In this document: piece by piece, positions 48,308-57,151 of the stretch
How the letters are laid out: each line of letters opens with the position of its first letter
Position numbering within the stretch: the stretch's first letter is position 1
Assembly (NCBI GenBank): GCA_944390675.1
Contig: CALXQR010000002.1
Location: 239,901-303,900 of the forward strand
Direction of reading: 5' to 3'
Source of the DNA: an uncultured Burkholderiaceae bacterium
Lineage (GTDB): Bacteria; Pseudomonadota; Gammaproteobacteria; Burkholderiales; Burkholderiaceae_F
Length of the DNA: 64,000 nt
Notes under the pieces: generated by a model
Seen by the model: the letters and a program-made list of their open reading frames with translations, nothing else
Databases searched by the model: none
Told to the model about the DNA's origin: nothing
Made by a program: the position numbers and the translations under genes

Positions 48308-49042
48308 TTAAGCATGCTTTTTAAGCCATGCGAGATCGTCTTTTGTTAATTTCCCTTCAGCCTTTGCCTTTTCAATCAAATCGGGCCGCGTTGAAGCCGT
48401 AAGCGCAAGCGCCTGCTCGCGCGTCCAGCGAGCGATATTGGCGTGGTGGCCCGTGAGCAAAACCTCGGGCACCCCTTTGCCTTCCCAGACTTCCGGGCGC
48501 GTGTAGTGCGGCGCATCCAAAAGTCCCGTGGAAAACGATTCATCAAGCGTAGAAAGCTCCTTGATGGCGCCCGGCAGCTGACGCACCACCGCGTCAATGA
48601 GCACCATGGCGGCCAACTCCCCGCCTGAGAGCACAAAGTCACCCACGCTCACCGTTTCGTCCACAAAAGTGTCTAAAAAGCGCTGATCAATCCCTTCATA
48701 GCGCCCGCAAATGAGCACCATATCGCCACCCTCAGCAACCCACCTGCGAACCGTTTCGTCAGTAAGCCGCGTGCCATTGGGCGCGAAACTCACCACCCGG
48801 CCCTTGTTGCCCGCGCGGCGGATGCGACGCACGGTGCGCGCCAGGGGTTCGGCCATCATCACCATGCCGGGACCGCCTCCAAAGGGGCGGTCATCAACCG
48901 TGCGGTGATTGTCTTCCGTTTCTTCGCGAGGATTCCAGGTGTGAAGCGACCACAGCCCGCGGTCAATCGCGCGCGATGTGATGCCGTTTTCGGTGATGGC
49001 CGCAAACATCGGCTCAAAAAGCGTAATGACGTCAAAGCGCAT
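48308..49042 (-). CDS. trmD: tRNA (guanine-37-N1)-methyltransferase
   Basis: Methylates G37 next to the anticodon to prevent frameshifting. The SPOUT trefoil-knot SAM site is visible as LICGRYEGIDQRF and VGDFVLSGGELAAMVLIDAV, and the N-terminal region reads MRFDVITLFEPMF. The 244 residues are normal. The start lies only 11 bp after iscX, so trmD appears to be the last gene of the isc operon. The usual partners rpsP and rimM are not upstream. Confidence 0.97.
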   Translation of the reverse strand: MRFDVITLFEPMFAAITENGITSRAIDRGLWSLHTWNPREETEDNHRTVDDRPFGGGPGMVMMAEPLARTVRRIRRAGNKGRVVSFAPNGTRLTDETVRRWVAEGGDMVLICGRYEGIDQRFLDTFVDETVSVGDFVLSGGELAAMVLIDAVVRQLPGAIKELSTLDESFSTGLLDAPHYTRPEVWEGKGVPEVLLTGHHANIARWTREQALALTASTRPDLIEKAKAEGKLTKDDLAWLKKHA

Positions 49043-49053
49043 GGGCTTTCCTT

Positions 49054-49245
49054 TTAGAGCTCATCGAGCCAGGCCTGCAAAATAGCCTCTAAAATCGCCT
49101 CGTTGCTTTTCTCGGGGTCATCGTCAAAGTCTTCGAGCGCGATCACCATCGCATGAAGCTCTGTGAATCGAAGCTTCAAGGGATTCACATCCGGGTGCGC
49201 GTCGTAGAGCGCCTCGGCGATTTGCAACGTGTCTGTCCAGCGCAT
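49054..49245 (-). CDS. iscX: Fe-S cluster assembly protein IscX
   Basis: A 63-residue acidic protein that binds IscS and ferrous iron and tunes cluster assembly. It begins [20 protein letters not shown] and ends WLDEL, as in other IscX proteins. I chose the ATG at 49245 over the in-frame GTG at 49254, which overlaps the fdx stop and lies too close to the ribosome site. It sits between fdx and trmD. Confidence 0.93.
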   Translation of the reverse strand: MRWTDTLQIAEALYDAHPDVNPLKLRFTELHAMVIALEDFDDDPEKSNEAILEAILQAWLDEL

Positions 49246-49250
49246 GATTG

Positions 49251-49586
49251 TCACTCTTCCTTGGCGTGATTGCGGCTGTACTTCGGAATCTCGATCACAA
49301 GATCTTCGTCCCCCACCACCGTCTGGCAGGAAAGGCGCGAGTTATCGCACACGCCCCAAGCCTGATCGAGCATATCGAGCTCTTCGTCCTCAGGTTCATT
49401 CAAGGAGTCGAAACCTTCACGCACAATCACGTGACAGGTCGAGCAAGCGCCCGAGAACTCGCAGGCGTGCTCAATCCCCACGCCATTTGCCAAGAGCGCG
49501 CGGGCAAGCTTCACGCCGGGCTGAACTTCAAAAGTCTTCCCCTCAGGGCAAATGGTTGCGTGCGGCAGCACTGTGATTTTCGGCAT
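49251..49586 (-). CDS. fdx: ISC-type [2Fe-2S] ferredoxin
   Basis: A 111-residue adrenodoxin-type ferredoxin that supplies electrons for Fe-S cluster assembly. The cluster ligands are in [13 protein letters not shown], with the fourth Cys in SRLSCQTVV. It starts 2 bp after hscA and is followed by iscX, the standard isc order. Confidence 0.96.
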   Translation of the reverse strand: MPKITVLPHATICPEGKTFEVQPGVKLARALLANGVGIEHACEFSGACSTCHVIVREGFDSLNEPEDEELDMLDQAWGVCDNSRLSCQTVVGDEDLVIEIPKYSRNHAKEE

Positions 49587-49588
49587 TC

Positions 49589-51460
49589 TTATTCCCCTTC
49601 GATTTCGCTGACGCTCTTGCCGGAGAGAGCGCGGGCAATCGCGCGGTCCATTCGGCGCTCGGCAAAACTTTCGGTAGCCTGCGTCAAGTCTTTTTCCAGT
49701 GCTTTGATCACTTCAATCTCATGCGACTCAATCGCCGCAAGAAGCTTCGTGATCAAATCACGAATATGATTTTCTTCGTCTTTACTTAAAAGATCGGCGT
49801 CGCTTGCAAGCGCTCCGACCGTTGATTCGATCAAGCGGCGCGACTCCACTTCTTCTTCGCGAAGCGCGCGCTCTTTCATGTCTTCGGCGGCATTGCCCGT
49901 GCCGTCAGAGAGCATGCGCATGATCTCTTCATCGGTTAATCCATAAGACGGCTTAACCGTCACGTGCGCTTCAACACCCGTTTGCGTTTCCCGAGCCGAG
50001 ACCGACAACAAACCGTCGGCATCGACACTAAAGGTCACACGGATGCGTGCGGCGCCCGCCACCAAGGCAGGCAGCCCGCGAAGCTCAAAGCGAGCAAGGC
50101 TTCGGCAGGCGTCTACAATCTCACGCTCACCCTGCACCACGTGGATCGCCATCGCGGTCTGACCATCTTTAAAGGTGGTGAAGTCCTGTGCCATCGCGAC
50201 CGGAATGGGCGTGTTGCGCGGGATGATTTTTTCAACCAACCCGCCCATGGTTTCAAGGCCCAGGGAAAGGGGCGTCACATCGAGCAAGAGCCAATCGTCG
50301 CCCGCGGTATTGCCCGCAAGCAAATTGGCTTGTTTTGCGGCGCCCACCGCCACCACTTCATCAGGATTGATATTGTCCAGTGGGGCAAAACCCAAATAAT
50401 CCTTGACCGCCTCGCGGATTACGGGCATGCGTGTAGAGCCGCCGACAAGCACCAATCCTTGAATATCTTCGCGTTTGAGCTTGGCGTCTTTCATTACCGC
50501 ATCGAGTGTATCGATCGTCTTTTTCACCAAACGGCAGGTGATGTTTTTGAAAATCTCGCGCGTAAGCGTCAAGTCAATGGCGCGTCCGCCCGTAAGCTTC
50601 ACAGAGAGCTTGGCCTCAGGCTCGCGGCTCAATGTTTCTTTTGCCGCGCGGGCGGCCACCGTAATGGCGCTTTTATCTTCGGGCGAAAGAATCTCGTCTA
50701 ACCCGCTTTCCTGCACAGCCCAGCAGAAAATCCGGTGATCAAAATCATCGCCTCCGAGCGCGGAGTCGCCGCCGGTTGCGAGCACTTCAAATACGCCTTT
50801 CGTGAGACGCAAAACAGACACGTCAAACGTGCCGCCGCCCAAGTCGTAAATGACATAAAGGCCTTCGGCACCTTCATCGAGCCCGTAGGCCAAAGCGGCC
50901 GCGGTCGGCTCATTTAATAAACGCAAAACATTTAAGCCCGCAAGTCTTGCAGCATCCTTAGTCGCCTGACGCTGTGCATCATCAAAGTAAGCAGGAACCG
51001 TGATCACGGCGCCCACAAGATCGCCCCCTAAGGCTTCTTCCGCACGGGCTTTAAGCGAGCGCAAAATATCTGCGGAAATCTCCACCGGGCTTTTTTCACC
51101 GGCGACGGTTTTCACGCGCAGCATGCCTGCGTCTTCCGAGAAACGATAGGGAAGACTTGAGGCAAGCTTCAGATCGGCGCTCGCGCGCCCCATGAAGCGT
51201 TTGACGCTCGCAATCGTGTTTTGGGGATCCTCACTGATAGCCGCTCGGGCCTCATCGCCCACAATGCAGGTGCCGTCCGCCAAGTAGCGCACCACCGAGG
51301 GAAGGAGTTTTTTGCCGCTGTGATCAGCAAGCACCACTGTCTCCCCGCTTTTGACAGTAGCCACTAAAGAATTCGTTGTCCCTAAATCAATACCGACAGC
51401 GAGTCTGTGCTGATGGGGATCGGCCGACAAACCCGGTTCGGCGATTTGCATTAAAGCCAT
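49589..51460 (-). CDS. hscA: Fe-S protein assembly chaperone HscA
   Basis: An Hsp70-type chaperone specialised for IscU. The 623-residue protein has the ATPase motifs [29 protein letters not shown] and [13 protein letters not shown], and a substrate-binding domain. The shorter C-terminal end lacks the acidic tail of DnaK. It lies 9 bp after its co-chaperone gene hscB. Confidence 0.97.
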   Translation of the reverse strand: MALMQIAEPGLSADPHQHRLAVGIDLGTTNSLVATVKSGETVVLADHSGKKLLPSVVRYLADGTCIVGDEARAAISEDPQNTIASVKRFMGRASADLKLASSLPYRFSEDAGMLRVKTVAGEKSPVEISADILRSLKARAEEALGGDLVGAVITVPAYFDDAQRQATKDAARLAGLNVLRLLNEPTAAALAYGLDEGAEGLYVIYDLGGGTFDVSVLRLTKGVFEVLATGGDSALGGDDFDHRIFCWAVQESGLDEILSPEDKSAITVAARAAKETLSREPEAKLSVKLTGGRAIDLTLTREIFKNITCRLVKKTIDTLDAVMKDAKLKREDIQGLVLVGGSTRMPVIREAVKDYLGFAPLDNINPDEVVAVGAAKQANLLAGNTAGDDWLLLDVTPLSLGLETMGGLVEKIIPRNTPIPVAMAQDFTTFKDGQTAMAIHVVQGEREIVDACRSLARFELRGLPALVAGAARIRVTFSVDADGLLSVSARETQTGVEAHVTVKPSYGLTDEEIMRMLSDGTGNAAEDMKERALREEEVESRRLIESTVGALASDADLLSKDEENHIRDLITKLLAAIESHEIEVIKALEKDLTQATESFAERRMDRAIARALSGKSVSEIEGE

Positions 51461-51469
51461 GGAGTTATC

Positions 51470-51967
51470 CTAGTGTTGAATTTGCGCAAGGAGCTTTGTG
51501 ATAAACATCAGCTCGCGCGTGGCCTCGTAGGCCTTTTTTTCATCGTGCTCTTGATCAAAAGCTTCGCCGATTTTTTCAATCAGACGGGCCCTTTCCTTCA
51601 TCACTTCGGCGCAAAGCGCTTCTTTGGTGCTCTCGTCTTTACTCGCCTGGCTCACTTCAAGGGCCTCATGCCACTGCATTTGGCGCATCAGAAAATCAGC
51701 GGGCATCGGACGGTGATCATTGACATCGAGCCCTGCGAGTTTGCAGAGGTACTGCGCGCGCAAAAGCGCGTCAGAAAGCGTTCGGTACGCTTCATTCACC
51801 TGGCCGCTCATTTGCTGCGCGATGCGTTTTTCAAGAGCGCTCGCGTTTACGAAACGGTCAGGATGAAGGCGTGTTAAAAGCGTCTTTTTCGCCGCCTCCA
51901 GAGACGACAAATCAACCGCGAAAGCTCGCGGTTGATTCAAAAGCTCGAAATAATCTTTTTGTGCCAT
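51470..51967 (-). CDS. hscB: Fe-S assembly co-chaperone HscB
   Basis: A J-domain protein that delivers IscU to HscA. The HPD signature appears as LLTRLHPDRF near residue 35, within the J domain (1-75). The C-terminal three-helix bundle that binds IscU follows. The 165 residues match the family. It lies 8 bp after iscA. Confidence 0.96.
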   Translation of the reverse strand: MAQKDYFELLNQPRAFAVDLSSLEAAKKTLLTRLHPDRFVNASALEKRIAQQMSGQVNEAYRTLSDALLRAQYLCKLAGLDVNDHRPMPADFLMRQMQWHEALEVSQASKDESTKEALCAEVMKERARLIEKIGEAFDQEHDEKKAYEATRELMFITKLLAQIQH

Positions 51968-51975
51968 TCGTGCGA

Positions 51976-52299
51976 TCAGACTTGGAAAGATTCACCGCAG
52001 CCGCAGTGACTCTTTTCGTTGGGATTGTGGAACTTGAACCCTTCGTTCAAACCTTCACGCGCGTAGTCAAGTTCCGTGCCGTCAATATAGGGCAGGCTCT
52101 TTGCATCGACCACCACTTTAACGCCAAAGGATTCCCACACTTGATCGTCGTCATTGACGGCGTCAGCGAATTCAAGTTTATAGGCCATGCCCGAGCAGCC
52201 CGAAGTTTTCACCCCGACTCGAAGCCCGATGCCCTTGCCGCGCTTCGTTAAGTAGGCGCTCACGTGGCGGGCGGCATTTTCAGTCAAAGTCACGGCCAT
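51976..52299 (-). CDS. iscA: Fe-S cluster assembly protein IscA
   Basis: An A-type carrier of 107 residues. The three conserved cysteines lie in [14 protein letters not shown] and in the C-terminal SHCGCGESF. The ATG at 52299 has the usual [12 protein letters not shown] start; a longer in-frame reading to 52335 runs into iscU and is rejected. It is 4 bp after iscU. Confidence 0.96.
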   Translation of the reverse strand: MAVTLTENAARHVSAYLTKRGKGIGLRVGVKTSGCSGMAYKLEFADAVNDDDQVWESFGVKVVVDAKSLPYIDGTELDYAREGLNEGFKFHNPNEKSHCGCGESFQV

Positions 52300-52303
52300 G
52301 GTT

Positions 52304-52687
52304 TTACTTTCCTTGTTTTTGACGATAATCGGCAATGGCGGCCTTAATGGCGTCTTCGGCCAAGATCGAGCAGTGAATCTTCACCGGCGGCAGCGCCAAC
52401 TCTTCGGCGATTTGCTCATTGGAAAGCTTCATCGCTTCATCGAGCGACTTGCCCTTGACCCATTCGGTCACGAGCGAACTCGAAGCAATGGCCGAGCCGC
52501 ACCCGTAGGTCTTGAATTTCGCGTCTTCAATGATGCCTTCGGGATTGACTTTAATTTGCAGGCGCATCACGTCGCCGCAGGCGGGCGCGCCCACCATACC
52601 GGTGCCGACATCTTTTTCATCTTTGTCGAGCGTGCCCACATTGCGGGGATGCTCGTAGTGATCCATCAATTTATCACTGTATTGCAT
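52304..52687 (-). CDS. iscU: Fe-S cluster scaffold protein IscU
   Basis: A 127-residue scaffold on which IscS-derived sulfur and iron are assembled. The three ligand cysteines are in [21 protein letters not shown] and [16 protein letters not shown] is the HscA recognition peptide. It lies 21 bp after iscS. Confidence 0.97.
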   Translation of the reverse strand: MQYSDKLMDHYEHPRNVGTLDKDEKDVGTGMVGAPACGDVMRLQIKVNPEGIIEDAKFKTYGCGSAIASSSLVTEWVKGKSLDEAMKLSNEQIAEELALPPVKIHCSILAEDAIKAAIADYRQKQGK

Positions 52688-52708
52688 CGTCGCTTTTTCC
52701 TTTCTCTA

Positions 52709-53917
52709 TTAGTGTTCAGACCACTTCACCTGATTGAGGTCAACGCCTTGCTGGTGCATTTCCCACAAAGGAGACATTTCGCGAAGCTTAGCCACCTTTT
52801 CTTTGAGCTGCGCAACCACGTAATCGATTTCCTCTTCGGTTGTAAAGCGCCCGAGCGTAAAGCGAATGGAGCTGTGAGCCAATTCGTCGTCGCGGCCCAA
52901 TGCGCGAAGCACAAAAGAGGGTTCGAGGCTCGCGGAGGTGCAGGCAGAGCCAGAGGACACCGCGATGTCTTTTAACGCAAGCATCAAGCTTTCGCCTTCG
53001 ATGAAGGCAAAGCTCACATTGAGGTTGGTGGAAACGCGGTGTTCCCAGTCACCGTTCAAATACACATCCGGAATTTCCTGAATGCCCGCCCAGAGCTTGT
53101 CACGAAGCTTGGTGAAGCGCGCATTTTCTTCATCCATTTCAAGGCGAGCCAAACGATAGGCTTCACCCATGCCAACGATTTGGTGCGTGGCAAGAGTGCC
53201 CGAGCGCATGCCGCGTTCGTGACCGCCGCCGTGAATCTGCGCTTCAAGGCGCACGCGGGGTTTGCGGCGAACGTAGAGCGCGCCGATACCCTTAGGACCA
53301 TAGACCTTGTGACCGGACATGCTCATGAGGTCAATCGGGTCCTTCGTCATATCAAAGTGAAGTTTGCCGATTGCCTGCGTGGCATCCACATGGAAGAAGA
53401 TACCGCGTTCACGGCACATCTGACCGATCGTGTTGATATCTTGGATGACGCCGATTTCATTGTTGACCGCCATCACGGAGACCAAAATCGTGTCGTCGCG
53501 CATCGCAGCCTTAAGTGCGTCCAAATCCAAAAGACCGTTGGGCAAAACGTCCATGTAGGTCACTTCGAACCCTTCGGTTTCCAAGTGGCGCATGCTGTCC
53601 AAAACAGCCTTGTGTTCAGTCTTGACGGTAATTAAGTGCTTGCCGCGATCTTTGTAGAAGTGCGCAATGCCTTTGAGCGCAAGGTTGTCGGACTCGGTTG
53701 CGCCGGAAGTCCAAATGATTTCGCGCGGGTCGGCGTTAATCATTTGAGCCACTTGCGAGCGGGCCTCTTCGACCGCCTCGCGGGCTTCCTGACCATAGAT
53801 GTGCGAAGTGCTCGCCGCGTTGCCGAAATGCTCATTGAGCCAAGGAATCATCTTTTCAACCACACGGGGATCAACCAGGGTGGTGGCACCATAGTCCAAA
53901 TACACAGGCTTTCTCAA
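52709..53917 (-). CDS. iscS: Cysteine desulfurase IscS
   Basis: A PLP enzyme that removes sulfur from cysteine for Fe-S clusters and thiolated tRNA. The 402-residue protein carries the PLP lysine in [12 protein letters not shown] and the mobile catalytic Cys loop [14 protein letters not shown]. The initiation codon is TTG (53917-53915), with AAGGAG 6 nt upstream and product [12 protein letters not shown] as expected for the family. It is the first gene of the isc-trmD operon. No iscR precedes it. Confidence 0.96.
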   Translation of the reverse strand: MRKPVYLDYGATTLVDPRVVEKMIPWLNEHFGNAASTSHIYGQEAREAVEEARSQVAQMINADPREIIWTSGATESDNLALKGIAHFYKDRGKHLITVKTEHKAVLDSMRHLETEGFEVTYMDVLPNGLLDLDALKAAMRDDTILVSVMAVNNEIGVIQDINTIGQMCRERGIFFHVDATQAIGKLHFDMTKDPIDLMSMSGHKVYGPKGIGALYVRRKPRVRLEAQIHGGGHERGMRSGTLATHQIVGMGEAYRLARLEMDEENARFTKLRDKLWAGIQEIPDVYLNGDWEHRVSTNLNVSFAFIEGESLMLALKDIAVSSGSACTSASLEPSFVLRALGRDDELAHSSIRFTLGRFTTEEEIDYVVAQLKEKVAKLREMSPLWEMHQQGVDLNQVKWSEH

Positions 53918-54128
53918 TTTGCGCTCCTTAATCAGTCGTCGCTTATTCTTTTATTACAGAGTGTCCGAAATCAGCCCGGACAGACTGCATTCTGGCTAGG
54001 GATAAACCCTGCCTTTTCAAACGAAAGTAGATATTACTGACTTCATTTTTTAAACGCAAGAAGTAAAGCACTGATTTTTAAAATTTCATTCGTTTTATTT
54101 GTTTGATATCTCATTGTTTTAAAAATAA
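53918..54128 (-). promoter_or_regulatory. iscS upstream region without iscR
   Basis: The 283 bp between iscS and the phosphatase gene hold no reading frame. The part nearest iscS has a hairpin TGTCCG/CGGACA (53962-53982) and a small dyad AGGG/CCCT (about 53998-54010). The remainder is AT-rich. I see no convincing IscR-type site. The promoter of the isc operon must lie here. Confidence 0.4.
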
Positions 54129-54151
54129 AAAAGGTGCGTCAAGCACCTTTT
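54129..54151 (-). terminator. Terminator after the phosphatase gene
   Basis: A 9-bp stem AAAAGGTGC/GCACCTTTT with loop GTCAA (plus-strand reading) is followed on the minus strand by a long T run. Confidence 0.88.
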
Positions 54152-54200
54152 ACAAATGGGATAAATGTCTATAGTAGATACAGACTAAAGCCTATATTAG

Positions 54201-54692
54201 TTATAAGGTTTTTGCATGCAGTCCGTACTGATTGCAAAGGGAGGCCAAAAGACCATGGCAGGCATCCTCGCAATAAAGAAGAACCTTTTGAAAACCGTCT
54301 TTATTTCCGTAGTAGGGATCCGGCACCACGGAGACGTCATAGCTTGTGCTGTATCTCATTAAAAGTTTAGGCTTATCCTCGAGACCTGCGGGCGCCACCC
54401 TCTTGAGCTCATGGATATTGTCCCAATCCATGGCAAGGATGCAGTCGTAATAAGAAAAGTCCTCTTTTTTAATTTGGCGGGCTCTGTGACCTTCGAGATC
54501 ATAGCCGCGAAGTTTGGCGCACTCGCGAGCGCGGCTGTCGGCTTTTTGTCCGACGTGAAAACTTTCGGTGCCCGCCGAATCAATTTCAAACGCATCGGTT
54601 AACCCCGCTTTTGCAACAAGCGAGCGAAACACCGCTTCCGCAGTGGGCGAGCGACAAATGTTGCCCGCGCAAACAAATAACACCTTGATCAT
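54201..54692 (-). CDS. Low-molecular-weight protein-tyrosine phosphatase
   Basis: A 163-residue cysteine phosphatase. The P-loop VCAGNICRSPTAEA near residue 7 has the CX5R motif, and the general-acid Asp lies in VPDPYYGNKDGF. In bacteria it often opposes tyrosine kinases of capsule synthesis; here no kinase is nearby. In other betaproteobacteria this gene commonly precedes iscR-iscS, so the neighbourhood fits an iscR deletion. Confidence 0.94.
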   Translation of the reverse strand: MIKVLFVCAGNICRSPTAEAVFRSLVAKAGLTDAFEIDSAGTESFHVGQKADSRARECAKLRGYDLEGHRARQIKKEDFSYYDCILAMDWDNIHELKRVAPAGLEDKPKLLMRYSTSYDVSVVPDPYYGNKDGFQKVLLYCEDACHGLLASLCNQYGLHAKTL

Positions 54693-54825
54693 AACTACAA
54701 ATCCTCACATCTTTTTTTCTCTTTTTTCCTCATTAGCACTGTACACTCAAAACCATCTTCTTTTATGAAGTTTTTTTGAAATTCCAATAAAATAGCGCCG
54801 TTTCAAATTTGGCTTATTAGGTTAG

Positions 54826-55512
54826 ATGGATACGATTATTCAAGAGCCGCTCAGCGACAGCCCGACGCCGATCACATTGATTTGGCTGCACGGCATGGGG
54901 GTGGACGGTTCCGACTTTGAATCTTTTCAAAAAGAGCTCTCGCAATTTGGCAACCTTGACAATATCCGCGTGATCCTGCCCACGGCTCCCAAGCGTGTGC
55001 TCACCGCCTATAACATGACACTTAACGCCTGGTACGATTTTTTCTCTGAAAATTTTGATGACCAGGAAAAAGAAGACTATGCCGGAATGGATGACGCGGT
55101 TGAGACGATTAACCAAATCATCAAAGAGCAGCGCAGCGCGCATCCCGAAAGCCCCATCTGGGTCGGCGGTTTTTCTCAAGGCGCGGCCATCGCGCTTCTG
55201 ACCGGCCTGTCTCAGACGGATCCCATCGCGGGTGTCATTGCCTTATCGGGCTACGCGCCTCAGCATCCGAGACTTTCTGAATTAAGCAACTTGGCGCGTC
55301 AGACACCGATTTTCATGGCCCACGGCACGCTCGACCCGGTGATTTCCATCGCGCAGGCTCGCGCGAGTCTCGAACGCCTCAACAAAGCCGGTGCCAGTGT
55401 GGAATTTGCCGAGTATCCGATGATGCACGAAATTTGCCCCGATGAAGTGAGCGACATCGGCGACTTTATCCGCGCGCACAGTGTGCAGCTGAAAGAAGGC
55501 GCAGAAAACTAA
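54826..55512 (+). CDS. Alpha/beta-hydrolase carboxylesterase (phospholipase/thioesterase family)
   Basis: A 228-residue serine hydrolase of the carboxylesterase/acyl-protein thioesterase family. The nucleophile elbow is GGFSQGAAIALLTG (Ser near residue 115), the oxyanion segment LIWLHGMGVDGSDFES, and the Asp and His lie in HGTLDPVIS and PMMHEICPDE. Natural substrates are probably short-chain esters or lysophospholipids. It is a single-gene unit with its own terminator. Confidence 0.92.
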   Translation: MDTIIQEPLSDSPTPITLIWLHGMGVDGSDFESFQKELSQFGNLDNIRVILPTAPKRVLTAYNMTLNAWYDFFSENFDDQEKEDYAGMDDAVETINQIIKEQRSAHPESPIWVGGFSQGAAIALLTGLSQTDPIAGVIALSGYAPQHPRLSELSNLARQTPIFMAHGTLDPVISIAQARASLERLNKAGASVEFAEYPMMHEICPDEVSDIGDFIRAHSVQLKEGAEN

Positions 55513-55539
55513 CTAAATAAAAACAAATAACTTCCCATC

Positions 55540-55570
55540 AGCCCTGTCAAAATTTTGACGGGGCTTTTTG
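55540..55570 (+). terminator. Rho-independent terminator after the esterase
   Basis: A near-perfect stem AGCCCTGTCAAAA/TTTTGACGGGGCT is followed by TTTTTG. Confidence 0.88.
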
Positions 55571-55717
55571 TTATCAAAATTACTCTTTCTTAGGGAAAAC
55601 GCTCTCGGGAAATTCTCCAACAATTGACGCAAGGCTTTATCAGGTGAAAAAAATTCGGCATAAGATTGAAAATGTGGATTTGTGATTGTTTTAATTTGTC
55701 GGGCGATTGGATTTGAA

Positions 55718-56980
55718 ATGCCTTATTGGAAAGCGCTTGTTTGGTTCTTAACGATTACCTCTGTGTTCATGTCGGCAAGCTACACCATGTTGGTGCCGTT
55801 TTTGCCGATGTACTTGATTGATGAGTTGGGCGTTGCGCAAAGCGACGTCAACATCTGGTCGGGTCTGATTTTCTCCATCTCGTTTTTAATCAGCGCGATT
55901 ATGGCGCCGATCTGGGGGGCGCTCTCTGATAAAAAGAGCCATAAAGCGATGGCTGTGCGCGCGGCCGTGTGTTTGGCGATCTCCTACATTTGGGGCGGTT
56001 TTGTTCAGACCCCGTGGGAGCTTTTCGCGATGCGCAGCTTCCAAGGGTTCTCAGCAGGCCTCTGGCCCGCTTGCTTAGCCATCATGACCTCCACCGCCCC
56101 GCGCGAAAAAATGGGGTGGTGTCTGGGTCTCATGCAAGGCGGCTCTACCGCGGGCGGTGTTTTCGGCCCGATGATCGGCGGTATTCTCGCTGAATTTTTC
56201 GGCATGCGCGCCTCTTTCTATTTCGCGGGCGCCGCCCTCGGGATGATTGCCTTGGGACTCATTTTCTTCATCAAAGGTGAAGAGCAAAAGAAGATCGCCA
56301 AGTCGGCCGACAAGAAAAAGAGCGGCGGCTCGCTCAAGCTTCTCAAAGTTCCGGTCATTCAGCGCATGCTTTTTGCCGCAGGCGTCGTGCAACTTGCCGT
56401 GATGCTCGTGCAGCCCGTTTTGCCGCTTTACATCGCGGAACTGCAAGGCTCAATGGACAACATCGTCATGGTCTCCGGTATCGTCTTCTCCGTGGTCGGT
56501 ATCTCGGGCATCTTCGCCGCGCCCATGTGGGGTCGTTTAGGCACCAACATCGGTTATCGCTGGACGCTTTATGTCGCGCTTTTGGGCGGCGGTCTTTTTG
56601 GCGTCATCCAGGCGATTCCCGCCGCCATTACGCCTTTTGTGATTTGGCGTTTTGTGGGCGGCATCTTCATGGCGGGTATTTTCCCGGCCATCAATTCACT
56701 TTTGGCTGAAAACACACTGCCCAATGAACGCGGACGCGTTTACGGCTTAAGTTACGCTGCCCAGCAAGTGGGTTCAGTTGCCGGCCCGATAGCAGGCGGC
56801 CTTATGGCCACCTATTGGAACAACTCGCTTGTCGTGATGGCGCACGGCTTTGTCATGATACTGCTCGTTGTCATGCTCTATCTGAAGCGGCCGAAGAATC
56901 AGGATCCGGGCAGCGGCGAACAAATCAATTCGGAAGCGAGCGAACCGGCGGAAAACCCACCCGCTCCGAAACAAAACTAA
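55718..56980 (+). CDS. MdtG-like MFS multidrug efflux transporter
   Basis: A 420-residue major-facilitator protein with 12 membrane segments. The N-terminal VPFLPMYLIDELGV and WSGLIFSISFLISAIMAP, and the loop ALSDKKSHKAM, match the E. coli MdtG group of drug/H+ antiporters. A short hydrophilic tail rich in Pro, Glu and Ala ends it. I chose the ATG at 55718, in line with MdtG; a GTG at 55682 is in frame. The exported compound is unknown. Confidence 0.85.
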   Translation: MPYWKALVWFLTITSVFMSASYTMLVPFLPMYLIDELGVAQSDVNIWSGLIFSISFLISAIMAPIWGALSDKKSHKAMAVRAAVCLAISYIWGGFVQTPWELFAMRSFQGFSAGLWPACLAIMTSTAPREKMGWCLGLMQGGSTAGGVFGPMIGGILAEFFGMRASFYFAGAALGMIALGLIFFIKGEEQKKIAKSADKKKSGGSLKLLKVPVIQRMLFAAGVVQLAVMLVQPVLPLYIAELQGSMDNIVMVSGIVFSVVGISGIFAAPMWGRLGTNIGYRWTLYVALLGGGLFGVIQAIPAAITPFVIWRFVGGIFMAGIFPAINSLLAENTLPNERGRVYGLSYAAQQVGSVAGPIAGGLMATYWNNSLVVMAHGFVMILLVVMLYLKRPKNQDPGSGEQINSEASEPAENPPAPKQN

Positions 56981-56995
56981 TTTTGAAAGTATGCA

Positions 56996-57021
56996 AAAGC
57001 GGCTCTTCGGAGCCGTTTTTG
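56996..57021 (+). terminator. Rho-independent terminator after the MFS gene
   Basis: A stem of AAAGCGGCTC/GAGCCGTTTTT with a TTCG tetraloop and T run. Confidence 0.9.
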
Positions 57022-57151
57022 TTGACTTCCAAAAGGAATATGACTTTAAGCAAATAAATCTTTCTTTTCTATCACTTACAAAAATTTCTTCTTTGTTAAA
57101 AAAAGCTTTATTGATAGACTTAGGAAGGACTTATTTTTTCCGGAGGTTCCT

